Below are positions 16,743 to 25,622 of a stretch of 64,000 nt of DNA, in pieces. Positions within the stretch are counted from its first letter, which is position 1. The number at the start of each line of letters is the position of its first letter. Both the position numbers and the translations under genes were made by a program. The DNA comes from Paracidovorax avenae (lineage in GTDB: Bacteria; Pseudomonadota; Gammaproteobacteria; Burkholderiales; Burkholderiaceae_C): assembly GCF_040892545.1 (NCBI RefSeq), contig NZ_CP156079.1, forward strand, positions 2,143,501-2,207,500, written 5' to 3'. The notes under the pieces were generated by a model. The model was not told the origin of the DNA and ran no database searches. It saw only the letters and a program-made list of their open reading frames with translations.

Positions 16743-16754
16743 CGCATTATCCCC
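16743..16754 (-). promoter_or_regulatory. Possible Fur half-site upstream of fecI
   Basis: GGATAATGCGAA on the minus strand preserves the left half of a Fur box (TGATAAT) about 100 bp upstream of the fecI start; the right half does not match. Weak evidence, reported because fecIR operons are normally under Fur. Confidence 0.3.
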
Positions 16755-16912
16755 GATCTGGCTGAACACGTTCTGAGGAGGCGAAGAGCAGGGTGTTCCA
16801 GGGCACTTTCGAGCGCGCTAAGCCTTTAACGATGCGGGTTCCAGGGCTTGTTGACGATCGAGCAGGAGGAATTTTCGATCACAAGCTTCGATGCGCGACC
16901 TGCGATCCGACC

Positions 16913-18382
16913 TCATTCCCATCCACCACCCAGCGCCATGAACACGGCCACCTGCTCCTGCGCCACCCGGGCCTGCGCGGCTGCGAGGCTGGCTTCCGCC
17001 GTGGCCAGCGAACGCTGGGCGTCCAGCGTATCGAGGTACGCGCTGCGGCCGCCCACGTAGAGGCGCTGGGCCTGCTGCGCCACCTGGGCGCTGTCGTCCC
17101 GGGCGCGCTGGAGCGCTTCCACGCTGACCAGTTCCTGCCGGTAGGCCGACAGCGCGGTCTCCGTCTCGCGCAGGGCCTGCAGCACGGCGCCGTCGAAGCT
17201 GGCCAGGGCCATGCGGGTGGACGCCTCGGCACCGGCGATGCGGGCGCGGGCGGCACCCGTGTTGGGCAGGCTCCAGCGGATCAGGGGCCCGATGTTCCAG
17301 GAGAACGTGTCCCGGCCCAGGAAGTCGGAGGCCGGCCCGGCCGAGCTGGCCGACAGGCCCAGCGACACCTTGGGATAGAGCTGGGCGGTGGCCACGCCGA
17401 TGCGGGCCGTGGCGGCGGCCAGTTGCCGCTCGCTGCGCCGGAGGTCGGGCCGCCTGCGCAGCAGCGCGGCCCCGTCGCCCACCGGCAGCGCGCCGGCCAC
17501 CTGCGGCACGGTGGCGCACTGCTGCACCTCGGCCGGCAGCGCACCCGGCGTGCGACCCAGCCAGGCCGCCAGCTGGTACAGCGCTGCCTGGCGCTGCGCC
17601 CGCAGTGCGGGGGGCGATGCTTCCAGCTGGGCGAGCAGCGAGCGCGAGCGTGCCAGGTCGGTGGCGCCGGCGCGGCCCGCGTCGTGCAGCCGCTGCACCA
17701 CGCCCAGTTGCTCCTTCTGCAGGGCGACGGAGGATTCGGCCACCTTCAATTGCCGGCCCGTGCCGCAGGCGATGGCATAGGCGCGTGCGGTGCCCGCCGC
17801 CACGTTCACGCGGGCCAGGTCGACCGCGGCAGCCGCCGCCGCGGAGTCGGCCTGCGCCGCTTCGGCCGCGCGCCGCAGTTCGCCCACCACATCGACCTGG
17901 TAGGAAAGGCCCGCGTCCACGCTGTACGCGAACTGGTTGGACGGGCTGACGCCGGGTGCCAGTTCCGACAGGCCCGAGACGTGGCCGTAGCCCGGACCGC
18001 CGGACAACGACAGTTGCGGCTGTTCGGCGGCCCGCACCTGGGCCAGTGCCGCCTGCTGCAGTTCCAGGTTGGCGGCGGCGACGCGCAGATCGGTGTTGTG
18101 CGCCAGCGCCTCCTGCACCAGGGCATCGAGCGCCGGGTCGCGGAACAGGTGCCACCAGCGCGGCGGCAGGGGCTCTGCGGAGACGGCGGCATCGGCGCCG
18201 GCCGCCTGCGCCTCCTGGAAGGGCCGGGCCGCGGCCGGATCGCGCACGGCCGCCTCGGCCGGTACATGGTAGTCGGGCCCGACGGACATGCTGCTGCAGC
18301 CGGCCAGGAGCAGGGCAGCGAACAGGGGCGCGGCCCGCCGGGCGAGTCCGGCAGCACGGGAGAGGGCGGGGCGGCGTGTCAT
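16913..18382 (-). CDS. NodT-family outer-membrane efflux lipoprotein
   Basis: Outer membrane factor (TolC-like channel), 489 residues. It has a lipoprotein signal (LFAALLLAGCSSMSVGPDY, lipobox LAGC at about residue 28) and the paired OEP repeats: WWHLFRDPALDALVQEALAH.NTDLRVAAANLE in the first half and LLRRRPDLRRSERQLAAATARIGVA in the second, then SWNIGPLIRWSLPNTG. ATG 18382 overlaps the adaptor stop as ATGA. It is the last gene of the FUSC-DUF1656-HlyD-NodT efflux operon and is expected to complete the conduit through the outer membrane. An unrelated-locus paralogue is encoded at 34606-36096. Confidence 0.93.
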   Translation of the reverse strand: MTRRPALSRAAGLARRAAPLFAALLLAGCSSMSVGPDYHVPAEAAVRDPAAARPFQEAQAAGADAAVSAEPLPPRWWHLFRDPALDALVQEALAHNTDLRVAAANLELQQAALAQVRAAEQPQLSLSGGPGYGHVSGLSELAPGVSPSNQFAYSVDAGLSYQVDVVGELRRAAEAAQADSAAAAAAVDLARVNVAAGTARAYAIACGTGRQLKVAESSVALQKEQLGVVQRLHDAGRAGATDLARSRSLLAQLEASPPALRAQRQAALYQLAAWLGRTPGALPAEVQQCATVPQVAGALPVGDGAALLRRRPDLRRSERQLAAATARIGVATAQLYPKVSLGLSASSAGPASDFLGRDTFSWNIGPLIRWSLPNTGAARARIAGAEASTRMALASFDGAVLQALRETETALSAYRQELVSVEALQRARDDSAQVAQQAQRLYVGGRSAYLDTLDAQRSLATAEASLAAAQARVAQEQVAVFMALGGGWE

Positions 18383-19293
18383 GTCCGGCCTTCCCGGGCC
18401 ACCACTTCGACCAGCACGGTCTGGCCGGACACGAGGCCGGCTGCGTCCGGCTGTGCATCCAGTTGCACCCGCACCGGCACCCGCTGCGCCAGGCGGACCC
18501 AGTTGAAGGTGGGGCTGACGCTGGGCAGCAGGTTGGCGCCGGTGGAGCGGTCGCGATCGGCGATGCCGGCGGCGATGCTCTGTACCGTGCCGGCCAGCGG
18601 CACCCGGCTGCCCATGGGCGTCACCCGCACGGCATCGCCAGGATGGATGCGGGCGAGCTTGGTCTCCTCGAAATAGCCTTCGACGTAGAAGGAGCCGCGA
18701 TCGACGATCGCCATGGCGCCGCGGCCGGCGGCGGCGTAGGCGCCCGCGCGCAGGTCCAGGTTGGTGACCCAGCCGTCCACCGGTGCGCGCACCGTGGCGC
18801 GCTGCAGGTTGAGTTCGGCCGTGCGCAGATCGACCTCGGCCCGGGCCAGCGCGGCGGCGGCGGCTTCCACCCGGGCCCGTGTCTGTTCGCGCGCCTCGCG
18901 CGGCACCAGGTCCGACAGGCTGTCGTTGCGGGCGTCCTCGCGGCGCGCCTGCGCCAGCGTGGCCCGGGCCGACTGCACTCCGGCGCGCGCCTGCTGCACG
19001 GCGAGCGAGAAGCGCGCCGGGTCGATCTCGAACAGCACCTGGCCCGCCTTGACGGCCTGGTTGTCCTGCACCTGCACGGCATGCACCAGGCCCGAGACGT
19101 CGGGCGCCACCTGCACGACGTTGGCGCGCACGCGGCCGTCGCGGGTCCAGGGCGCGAGTTCGTAGTGGTCCCACAGGCGCAGGGCAGCCCAGGCGGCCAG
19201 GGCCACCACGCCCAGGGTCAGCAGCACCCGGAGCAGTTGCGCTGCGAAGGCGCGGGCTCGCGTCGCGATCGTTTGGGTCGTTGTCGAAGTCAT
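18379..19293 (-). CDS. HlyD/EmrA-type membrane fusion protein of aromatic efflux operon
   Basis: Periplasmic adaptor of 304 residues: one N-terminal membrane anchor (LLRVLLTLGVVALAAWAALRL), then the lipoyl halves (VQVAPDVSGLVHAVQVQDNQ and NLQRATVRAPVDGWVTNLDL) around a coiled-coil hairpin rich in Ala/Arg, and a beta-barrel part with GYFEETKLARIHPGD. This is the AaeA (p-hydroxybenzoate efflux) pattern. ATG 19293 overlaps the DUF1656 stop (ATGA) and its own stop overlaps the NodT start (ATGA). The frame remains open upstream to 19881, but that is antisense-like coding within the pump gene. Confidence 0.92.
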   Translation of the reverse strand: MTSTTTQTIATRARAFAAQLLRVLLTLGVVALAAWAALRLWDHYELAPWTRDGRVRANVVQVAPDVSGLVHAVQVQDNQAVKAGQVLFEIDPARFSLAVQQARAGVQSARATLAQARREDARNDSLSDLVPREAREQTRARVEAAAAALARAEVDLRTAELNLQRATVRAPVDGWVTNLDLRAGAYAAAGRGAMAIVDRGSFYVEGYFEETKLARIHPGDAVRVTPMGSRVPLAGTVQSIAAGIADRDRSTGANLLPSVSPTFNWVRLAQRVPVRVQLDAQPDAAGLVSGQTVLVEVVAREGRT

Positions 19294-19505
19294 GAGAAGA
19301 ATCCTCCCGGTGCGGTGAGCCGGGTGAGCAGGAACAGGATCAGCACATAGAGCGCCGTGTCGAACAGGGCCGCATGCCATACCCAGCGGTAGAGACCCAG
19401 GCTGCCCAGCAGCCGGCGCGCGCCCCAGCACAGGGGCCAGGCCAGCACGGCCAGCATCAGCAGCCAGGGCACGTACACGCCATAGAACGTGGCTTCGCCG
19501 GTCAT
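19290..19505 (-). CDS. DUF1656 small membrane protein of FUSC efflux operon (AaeX-like)
   Basis: Protein of 71 residues with two membrane helices (YVPWLLMLAVLAWPLCW and WHAALFDTALYVLILFLLTRL). Its size, the E.x.YGVY.P start and its location between FUSC and HlyD genes are the DUF1656/AaeX pattern. ATG 19505 overlaps the pump stop as ATGA, and its stop overlaps the adaptor start in the same way. Its role in the pump is unknown. Confidence 0.88.
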   Translation of the reverse strand: MTGEATFYGVYVPWLLMLAVLAWPLCWGARRLLGSLGLYRWVWHAALFDTALYVLILFLLTRLTAPGGFFS

Positions 19506-21688
19506 GCCAGGGCCTCCTGCGCGGGATGGGGGGCGGCCGGCCAGGGCCGCGAGGGAAACAGGTTGCGGCGCAGGCCGACCAGGGCGGCGAGCACGCGGCG
19601 GCGCTCGTCGTCGGTGCCGGTGCCCGCGCCACTGGCCGGGGAGGCCTGCGGGGCAGGCGCTGGCGGCAGCAGTGCCTGCACTGCCTCGTCGATGCGCTCC
19701 GCGAGCAGCGGTTGCGCCTGTGCGGCCTGCTCGGTGGTGGAGCTTGCCGGATGTTCGCGGAACAGGCGTGCCACCTGGGCCAGGATGTCCGGCCCGAGCC
19801 GGCCCGGCAGCAGCGCTGCATGGCGGTGCAGCGCGTGGAGGTCGGTGCCGATGCGCAGGTCCACCAGCGCGTCGTCGGCATTCACGCCCGCCACCGTGCC
19901 GCCGGCCTGGGCGATGCGCGGTGCCAGCAGTCCGATGCGATCGAGCACGCGGGCCGCGTGCAGGCGGGCCTGGGCAGCGTCGGCTTGGCGCGGCAGCCCT
20001 CCCAGTTCGCGCCAGGTGCGGCGCTGGATGCGGCGGGCGCTCCACTCGGCGCTCACCGACCGCATCAGCGCCGTGACCACCGCGGCCGCCGCCCCGCCCA
20101 GCACCTGGCCGACCGAGCTGTTGACGAAGCTGGCGAAGTCCGCCTGGCCGGTGTCGTGCAGCGAGAGCGTGCCGATCACGCCCGACAGCAGCAGCCCCAT
20201 GGCCATCAGCGTGTTGGCGGGCCGCGCCATATAGGCGCCCAGCACCAGGAAGACCGGCGCGCAGACCACGGCCAGCGTGGGCAGGTCCACCACCAGCGGC
20301 ATCAGCACCAGCACATAGAGCGCGCCCAGGGGCAGCGACAGCAGCAGCGCCTTCAGGAAGGAGTAGATGGCCGGCACGGGATCGTCCATGCCGGCGAAGA
20401 AGGAGCAGAAGACCGCCGCCATCATGGGCATGGCCGCGCCGCCGGACCAGCCGCTGAGGATCCAGAAGGCCGAGCACAGGCAGATCGCCAGCGCCGCCGC
20501 CACCGCCGACCAGGCGGCCATCCCCACGTCGCTATGCAGAACGTTGCGCGCGGCGGGCACTGCGGTCCGGTGGCCGGGCGGCGTCAGCGGCTGCGGGCGG
20601 CCGGCCAGGCCGGCGTCGATGCGTTCCCGCAGCTGCACGCAGGCGGCCCAGGCGTCGATCAGCTCTTCCAAGCGCACGGCCAGGCCCGTGCGCAGCGCCA
20701 GGATCCAGCCGTCCGCGGGCTGCGGTGCGCAATCCGCCAGCGCACGGGCTGCCATGCGCAGTTCGGCCGCGTCCTCGGCGGCCAGCGGCATGCCGGGCCG
20801 GCCCGGCCCCGCCCGGCCGCTGTCGGCCAGCCGGGCCAGCACCCGGCCCACAGTGCGTTCCACGTCTGCCGGCAGGCGGCCATCGGCATCGCGCAGGGCG
20901 CGCAGCCGGTCGTCCACGGCCGAGGCGAAGGGTGTGAGCGCCGCGACTTCATGCTGCAGCGCGCGGATGGCTTCCGCCGTCCACTTCAGGTGGCTGGTGT
21001 CGAAGGGTACGTGCGTTGCCATCACGCGCAGTTGGGAGATGTCGCCCGCCAGCTTGCGCCGGGCGGCCTGCTGCGCCGGCGCGGCGGACCGGCCGTCGTC
21101 GGAGGGAGCGGGCGGCTGCAGCATGGCGCGCAGCCACGCACCGGCATCGGCCCATGTGCGGTCCATCATGCCGACCAGCGTCGGGACCATGCTCGCCGGC
21201 CACACCAGGCTGTGCACCAGCCCGGCGCAGACGATGCCGATGCCGATCTCCTGCACGCGGGCCGAGGCCGTCTCGAAGATGCCGGTGGGTGCATTCACGG
21301 CCGGAAACCCGATCAGCGCCGCCGAGTAGCCGGCCAGCATGAACAGGTAGGAGCGCGGCGTGCGGTCCAGCAGCGAGACGAACAGGCACAGCGCTACCCA
21401 CAGGGCCAGCGCCAGCGTGAGCAGCTCGGGCGCATCGACCATCGCCGGCACCATCAGCAGCGTGGCGGCGCAGCCCAGCAGCGTGCCGCCCAGGCGGAAT
21501 GCGGCCTTGGACCGCACGGCGCCGGCCAGCGGGTTGGCCACGATGTAGGTGGTCATCAGCGCCCAGAAGGGCCGCGGCAGGCCGGCCCAGCTCGCAACCG
21601 CCATGGCCAGCATGGCGGCGGCGAAGCATTTCGCGGAAAAGAGCATCTCGGCCGGGCTGAAGCGCGGCAGCAGGCGGGGCATTTGCAT
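19502..21688 (-). CDS. FUSC-family aromatic-acid exporter (AaeB-like)
   Basis: Inner-membrane pump of 728 residues. It has two membrane bundles of about five or six helices each (residues ~15-190 and ~380-530) separated and followed by soluble domains, the duplication typical of FUSC/AaeB/YccS proteins. Characteristic pieces are RPFWALMTTYIVANPLAGAV and SKAAFRLGGTLLGC near the N-terminus, repeated later as AFWILSGWSGGAAMPMMAAV. The start is ATG 21688, just after the MarR stop (one base between); ATG 21682 is an alternative. With DUF1656, HlyD and NodT partners it should expel aromatic acids or related amphiphiles. Confidence 0.92.
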   Translation of the reverse strand: MQMPRLLPRFSPAEMLFSAKCFAAAMLAMAVASWAGLPRPFWALMTTYIVANPLAGAVRSKAAFRLGGTLLGCAATLLMVPAMVDAPELLTLALALWVALCLFVSLLDRTPRSYLFMLAGYSAALIGFPAVNAPTGIFETASARVQEIGIGIVCAGLVHSLVWPASMVPTLVGMMDRTWADAGAWLRAMLQPPAPSDDGRSAAPAQQAARRKLAGDISQLRVMATHVPFDTSHLKWTAEAIRALQHEVAALTPFASAVDDRLRALRDADGRLPADVERTVGRVLARLADSGRAGPGRPGMPLAAEDAAELRMAARALADCAPQPADGWILALRTGLAVRLEELIDAWAACVQLRERIDAGLAGRPQPLTPPGHRTAVPAARNVLHSDVGMAAWSAVAAALAICLCSAFWILSGWSGGAAMPMMAAVFCSFFAGMDDPVPAIYSFLKALLLSLPLGALYVLVLMPLVVDLPTLAVVCAPVFLVLGAYMARPANTLMAMGLLLSGVIGTLSLHDTGQADFASFVNSSVGQVLGGAAAAVVTALMRSVSAEWSARRIQRRTWRELGGLPRQADAAQARLHAARVLDRIGLLAPRIAQAGGTVAGVNADDALVDLRIGTDLHALHRHAALLPGRLGPDILAQVARLFREHPASSTTEQAAQAQPLLAERIDEAVQALLPPAPAPQASPASGAGTGTDDERRRVLAALVGLRRNLFPSRPWPAAPHPAQEALA

Positions 21689-21689
21689 G

Positions 21690-22178
21690 TCAGCCTTCCG
21701 TGGCAGCTCCGCCGCGGTCGGCCTTGCCCAGGCGCGTCCAGAGCGTTCCGAAGACGCGCAGGCAGGCGCGCACGTCCTCCGCCGGGATGTCCTGGAACAG
21801 CTCGGTGCGCAGGCCGTTCAGGGCTTCCTCGATGCGGGCGAGGATCGCTTTGCCGGCCTCGGTCAGGTGCAGGGTGCGCGCGCGGCGGTCGGCCGGGTCT
21901 TCCCGGCGTTCGACCAGGCCGGCGGCGACCAACTGGTCCAACGTGCGGATCAGCGTCGGCCCTTCGATGCCGAGCAAGTCGGCGATCACGCCCTGGCGGG
22001 TGCCGTCGCCATGCCGGCCGATGGTCAGCACGGCCCAGCCGGCCGCCTGCGACACGCCCAGGGGCGCGACCGCCCGGTCGGCCGCAGCGCGGTAGGCGCG
22101 CTGCAACAGGCCGAGCGAAAAGGTGAGGTGTCGCAGTTCCGCCGGATCGGCAGGGGCGGTATGTGGGGCATCGGACAT
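21690..22178 (-). CDS. MarR-family repressor of efflux operon
   Basis: Winged-helix regulator of 162 residues: LGVSQAAGWAVLTIGRHGDG (helix 2 region), VIADLLGIEGPTLIRTLDQL (recognition helix), LVERREDPADRRARTLHLTE (wing, with the DxRxR core conserved). It is the first gene of the efflux operon, one base from the FUSC gene. A perfect palindrome lies 12 bp upstream of its start, so it probably represses its own operon and is released by an aromatic ligand, as MarR members such as EmrR or HpcR are. The ligand is unknown. Confidence 0.93.
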   Translation of the reverse strand: MSDAPHTAPADPAELRHLTFSLGLLQRAYRAAADRAVAPLGVSQAAGWAVLTIGRHGDGTRQGVIADLLGIEGPTLIRTLDQLVAAGLVERREDPADRRARTLHLTEAGKAILARIEEALNGLRTELFQDIPAEDVRACLRVFGTLWTRLGKADRGGAATEG

Positions 22179-22189
22179 GGCAAAAGTTT

Positions 22190-22205
22190 AGATAGCTAGC
22201 TATCT
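22190..22205. promoter_or_regulatory. Perfect 16-bp palindrome, probable MarR operator
   Basis: AGATAGCTAGCTATCT is its own reverse complement and sits 12 bp upstream of the MarR start codon, in the only AT-rich stretch of the locus (22181-22210). Position and symmetry are what a MarR dimer site would need. The next gene on the other side (LysR) ends at 22318, so only the efflux operon would be controlled. Confidence 0.8.
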
Positions 22206-22317
22206 TTTTGCCGTGAACTGCAGGCTTAACCCTCCGTCTGTCCCGGGATTTGCCGGTGGCCTGCGGGCCTCTGCGCTGCAGCCGCTCCTGGCAGGTTCCT
22301 GCCTTTGGAACGCATCG

Positions 22318-23238
22318 TCATGTCCGGGCCGTTCGGTGTCGCTCGCCGCGGTGCTCCGGAAACACCCGCGCGCACAGGAAATCGACCAGCGCCCGGACCT
22401 TGGGCGAGGGGTGCTTGCTCGCAGGCCACAGCACGTGGAAAACCCCGCTGCGCTCCACATGCTCCGCCAGGACCGGCGTGAGCCGGCCGTCGGCCAACGG
22501 CTCCCGGACGGCGAAGTCCGGCAGGTAGGCGATCCCCAGCCCTTGCAGTGCAAAACAGACGCGGGTCTCGATGTTGTTGCAGATCATCGAGGTGGGCAAC
22601 TGAACCTCGGGCTCGCCGGGCGTTTGCCGCAGTGCCCAGGTCTCCAGCTTGCCGCTGTTGGGAAAGCGGTAGTGCAGGCAGGCATGCTGGCGCAGATCGG
22701 CAGGCGTTGCGGGTGTACCGCGGCGCGCCAGGTAATCGGGCGAGGCCACCAGCCGCATCTGGAACGTGCCGAGGCGGCGGGCCGACAGGCGCGAGTCGGC
22801 CGGCTCGCCCGTGCGCACCACGGCATCGAAGCCTTCCTCGACCACTTCGACCATCCGGTCGGTAAAGTCCAGGTCCAGCTCGATCTCGGGGTACTCGCGC
22901 ATGAACTCGCCCAGTACCGGCAGCACCAGCGAGCTGACCAGCGGCAGGCTCACGCGCAGGCGTCCGCGTGGTGCGGCGGTGGCTTGCGACAGTTCCAGTT
23001 CTGCCGCTTCGATCTCGGCCAGGATGCGGCGGCTGCGCTCCAGGAACAGCGCGCCCTCCGCCGTGAGGGTGACACTGCGTGTGCTGCGGTGGAACAGGCG
23101 CACGCCCAGTTTTTCCTCCAGCCGCGCCACGCTCTTGCCGACGGCAGAGGCCGACACGCCCATCAGCCGGCCGGCAGCGACGAAGCTGCGCGTCTCGGCC
23201 ACCTGCACGAAAACCGTGAAGCCATTCAGGCTGTCCAT
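22318..23238 (-). CDS. LysR-family regulator divergent from hydrolase/dehydrogenase/MFS operon
   Basis: LysR regulator of 306 residues. N-terminal winged HTH at residues 1-60 (FVQVAETRSFVAAGRLMGVS, ASAVGKSVARLEEKLGVRLF, HRSTRSVTLTAEG) and a substrate-binding-like domain after residue 90. The start is ATG 23238; the frame is open to 23850 through antisense of the hydrolase gene. It resembles the AaeR/DsdC-like class called 'LysR substrate-binding, quinone-linked' only generally. It is divergent from 23359-26950, and a symmetric element lies in the spacer. Confidence 0.92.
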   Translation of the reverse strand: MDSLNGFTVFVQVAETRSFVAAGRLMGVSASAVGKSVARLEEKLGVRLFHRSTRSVTLTAEGALFLERSRRILAEIEAAELELSQATAAPRGRLRVSLPLVSSLVLPVLGEFMREYPEIELDLDFTDRMVEVVEEGFDAVVRTGEPADSRLSARRLGTFQMRLVASPDYLARRGTPATPADLRQHACLHYRFPNSGKLETWALRQTPGEPEVQLPTSMICNNIETRVCFALQGLGIAYLPDFAVREPLADGRLTPVLAEHVERSGVFHVLWPASKHPSPKVRALVDFLCARVFPEHRGERHRTART

Positions 23239-23269
23239 GCTCGGCGCTCCTGGTGATTGCGGACATTTC

Positions 23270-23288
23270 GTTCCGGATATCAAGGAAC
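23270..23288. promoter_or_regulatory. Probable LysR box in divergent spacer
   Basis: GTTCCGGATATCAAGGAAC has perfect 5-bp arms (GTTCC/GGAAC) around an AT-rich centre with GATATC, fitting the T-N11-A form of LysR sites. It lies 32 bp upstream of the LysR start and 71 bp upstream of the hydrolase start. Function inferred. Confidence 0.55.
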
Positions 23289-23358
23289 TGTAGCCTGCTT
23301 TTTCTCGAATCGATGTCTTCCTATCGTCGAGGCAATGTCCATCACCGAGGTATTTGCC

Positions 23359-24552
23359 ATGACGAGTCACCCATTCCCCGCGCGCCAGGGGCGGGCCCCC
23401 GCACGCCTTTCCGACCGTATCCAGGCGGTCGTGCAGCAGGCATTGGACGACCGGCGCCTGGTCGGGGCCGTCGTGCTGGTCGCGCGCGATGGTGAACCGA
23501 TCCACCAGCAGGCTGCGGGTCTTGCCGACCGAGAAAGCGCGCACGCCATGACCCTGGAGACGGTCTTCCGGCTGGCCTCGGTCAGCAAGCCCATCGTTTC
23601 CGCCGCTGCACTGGCGCTGGTGGCGAAGGGGCGGCTCGACCTGGATGCGGGCATCGAGCGCTGGCTGCCTGGGTTCCGGCCCCGGTTGGCCGATGGACGT
23701 GAGGCGCGCATCTCGGCCCGGCAATTGCTCAGCCACACGGCAGGGCTCGGCTACCGCTTCCTGGAGGCCGGCGCGGACGGCCCCTACGCGCGCGCAGGCA
23801 TCTCGGACGGAATGGATGCGTCCGGCATCGGCCTGGCCGAGAACCTGCACCGTCTCTCCAGCGTGCCGCTGCTGTACGAACCGGGCACGGGCTGGGGATA
23901 CTCATTGGCAACCGACGTGCTGGGCGCGCTGATCGAGCGCATCCACGGCACGCCGCTGGACGAGGCGGTGGGCCACCTGGTCACGGGGCCGCTGGGCATG
24001 GCCGATACCGGCTTCGTTGCCCGCGATCCACGGCGCGTGGCCACTGCCTACGTCAACGGCGCTCCGCAGCCCCACCGGCTGGCCGAAGGGGAGACCGTTG
24101 CGGTGTTCGACGGCACTGTCGGCATCGCCTACAGCCCGGCCCGCATTTTCGATGCGCAGGCTTTTCCGTCAGGAGGCGCCGGCATGGCGGGCACGGCCGG
24201 CGACTTCCTGCGCCTGCTCGAAACCCTGCGGCAGGGCGGCGGCACGCTGCTGCCCGGGGAATTGGTCGAGGAAATGGGACGCGACCAGACCGGCGGCCTC
24301 GAGCTGGCTGCCGCACCGGGCTTCGGCTTCGGCCTGGGCTTCTCGGTGCTGCGAGATCCTGGCCTGGCCGCGTCGCCGGAATCGGCTGGCACCTGGCGCT
24401 GGGGCGGCGCCTATGGCCACTCGTGGTTCGTGGACCGGGTGCAGGGCTTGAGCGTGGTCGCCTTCACCAACACGCTGTACGAAGGCATGTCCGGCCGTTT
24501 CGTCACCGACTTGCGCGATGCCGTGTATGGCGCGCAGGAGGTTCGGCCATGA
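23359..24552 (+). CDS. Serine hydrolase, beta-lactamase class C/esterase family
   Basis: Penicillin-binding-protein-like serine hydrolase of 397 residues. The active-site SxxK is S74-V-S-K77 in RLASVSKPIV. The expected second motif YxN appears as YSL in GWGYSLATDVLG, and a C-terminal GHSWFVD stands where the KTG/HxG motif usually is. No signal peptide, so it is likely a cytoplasmic esterase (EstB-like) rather than an antibiotic beta-lactamase. ATG 23359 has GAGG 8 bases upstream; ATG 23335 is a possible earlier start. It overlaps the next gene as ATGA, forming an operon with an alcohol dehydrogenase and an MFS transporter. Confidence 0.88.
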   Translation: MTSHPFPARQGRAPARLSDRIQAVVQQALDDRRLVGAVVLVARDGEPIHQQAAGLADRESAHAMTLETVFRLASVSKPIVSAAALALVAKGRLDLDAGIERWLPGFRPRLADGREARISARQLLSHTAGLGYRFLEAGADGPYARAGISDGMDASGIGLAENLHRLSSVPLLYEPGTGWGYSLATDVLGALIERIHGTPLDEAVGHLVTGPLGMADTGFVARDPRRVATAYVNGAPQPHRLAEGETVAVFDGTVGIAYSPARIFDAQAFPSGGAGMAGTAGDFLRLLETLRQGGGTLLPGELVEEMGRDQTGGLELAAAPGFGFGLGFSVLRDPGLAASPESAGTWRWGGAYGHSWFVDRVQGLSVVAFTNTLYEGMSGRFVTDLRDAVYGAQEVRP

Positions 24553-25622
24553 CAGCGATGCCCGCACGGATGGCCTCCATCGCGTTTCGTCGCGGTTCCA
24601 CGCTGGCCGATCCTGACTGCCTGACCGATGTCGATGCCGAGCGCCCGGAGCCGGGACCGCATGACCTGCTGGTGGCAGTCCGCGCAGTCTCGGTCAATCC
24701 GGTGGACACGAAGATCCGCGCAGGCCTCGTGGATGCGCCGGATTCCGTTCGTTCCCTGGGGTGGGATGCCGCAGGGGTCGTCGAGGCGGTCGGTGACGCG
24801 GTCACGCTGTTCCAGCCGGGGCAGAAGGTGTACTACGCGGGCTCTTTCGACCGCAGCGGCAGCAATGCCCAGCTCCACCTGGTGGACGAGCGCATTGCCG
24901 GCCACATGCCGAAGACTCTGGGCTTCGCCGAGGCGGCAGCACTGCCGCTGACCGCGCTGACGGCCTGGCAACTGCTGTTCGACCGCCTGGGCGTGGTGTC
25001 CGGCAGGCCGGCAGATGCCGGAAGCCTGTTGGTGCTGGGCGGCGCAGGCGGGGTCGGCTCCATGCTGATCCAGCTCGCCCGGCGGCTGACGGGCTTGACG
25101 GTGATCGCTACCGCCTCGCGCCGGGAAAGCCGCGACTGGTGCCTCGCGCTGGGCGCACACCATGCCATCGACCATCGGCAGCCGCTGCCGGCGCAGGTCG
25201 GCACGCTGCCGGTGCCGGCCATCACCCACATCGCGGCGCTGTCGCATACCGCCGACCATCTGCACGAACTGGCGGAACTGATCGCGCCGCAGGGCCGGCT
25301 GGCGATCATCGACGACCACGACACGCTGGATGCGGCGCCGTTCAAGGCAAAGAGCGTGTCGCTGCATTGGGAGATGGTGTTCACCCGTCCGCTCTACCGC
25401 ACTCCGGACATGATCGCGCAGCACCGCATCCTCGATGAAGTGGCGGCGCTGGTGGACGCGGGCGTGCTGCGCTCGACGGTCAGCCGGGTACTGCATCCCC
25501 TGGACGCAGCACGCCTGATCGAAGCCCATCGGCTGGTGGAGCTCGGTGGCGTCGCGGGCAAGGTGGTCGTGGCCCGTTCCATGGACGACACGTCGCAGCC
25601 TGCGCTGCAGGAGGCACGATGA
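24549..25622 (+). CDS. Zinc-type alcohol dehydrogenase-like / quinone oxidoreductase (MDR family)
   Basis: Medium-chain dehydrogenase/reductase of 357 residues, of the 'zinc-binding alcohol dehydrogenase family' that lacks the catalytic zinc cysteines. Visible features: VRAVSVNPVDTKIRAG near residue 40-55, LPLTALTAWQLLFDRL, and the NADPH-binding VLGGAGGVGSMLIQLARRLT. The end, SLHWEMVFTRPLYRTPDMIA, is diagnostic of this subgroup. The start ATG 24549 overlaps the hydrolase stop (ATGA), and the stop overlaps the MFS start (ATGA). It is closely similar in motif order to the protein at 39178-40191. Likely reduces alkenals or quinones; substrate unknown. Confidence 0.9.
   Translation: MTAMPARMASIAFRRGSTLADPDCLTDVDAERPEPGPHDLLVAVRAVSVNPVDTKIRAGLVDAPDSVRSLGWDAAGVVEAVGDAVTLFQPGQKVYYAGSFDRSGSNAQLHLVDERIAGHMPKTLGFAEAAALPLTALTAWQLLFDRLGVVSGRPADAGSLLVLGGAGGVGSMLIQLARRLTGLTVIATASRRESRDWCLALGAHHAIDHRQPLPAQVGTLPVPAITHIAALSHTADHLHELAELIAPQGRLAIIDDHDTLDAAPFKAKSVSLHWEMVFTRPLYRTPDMIAQHRILDEVAALVDAGVLRSTVSRVLHPLDAARLIEAHRLVELGGVAGKVVVARSMDDTSQPALQEAR

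Noticed and set aside
16818..18458. 546-codon open frame on the minus strand overlapping the NodT gene in another frame
   Set aside because: The NodT frame has the lipobox and OEP motifs; the alternative is Arg/Gly-rich shadow.
23257..23358. Longer N-terminus for the serine hydrolase (start at 23257)
   Set aside because: It would run through the LysR operator region and has no family-like residues; ATG 23359 with a ribosome site fits better.
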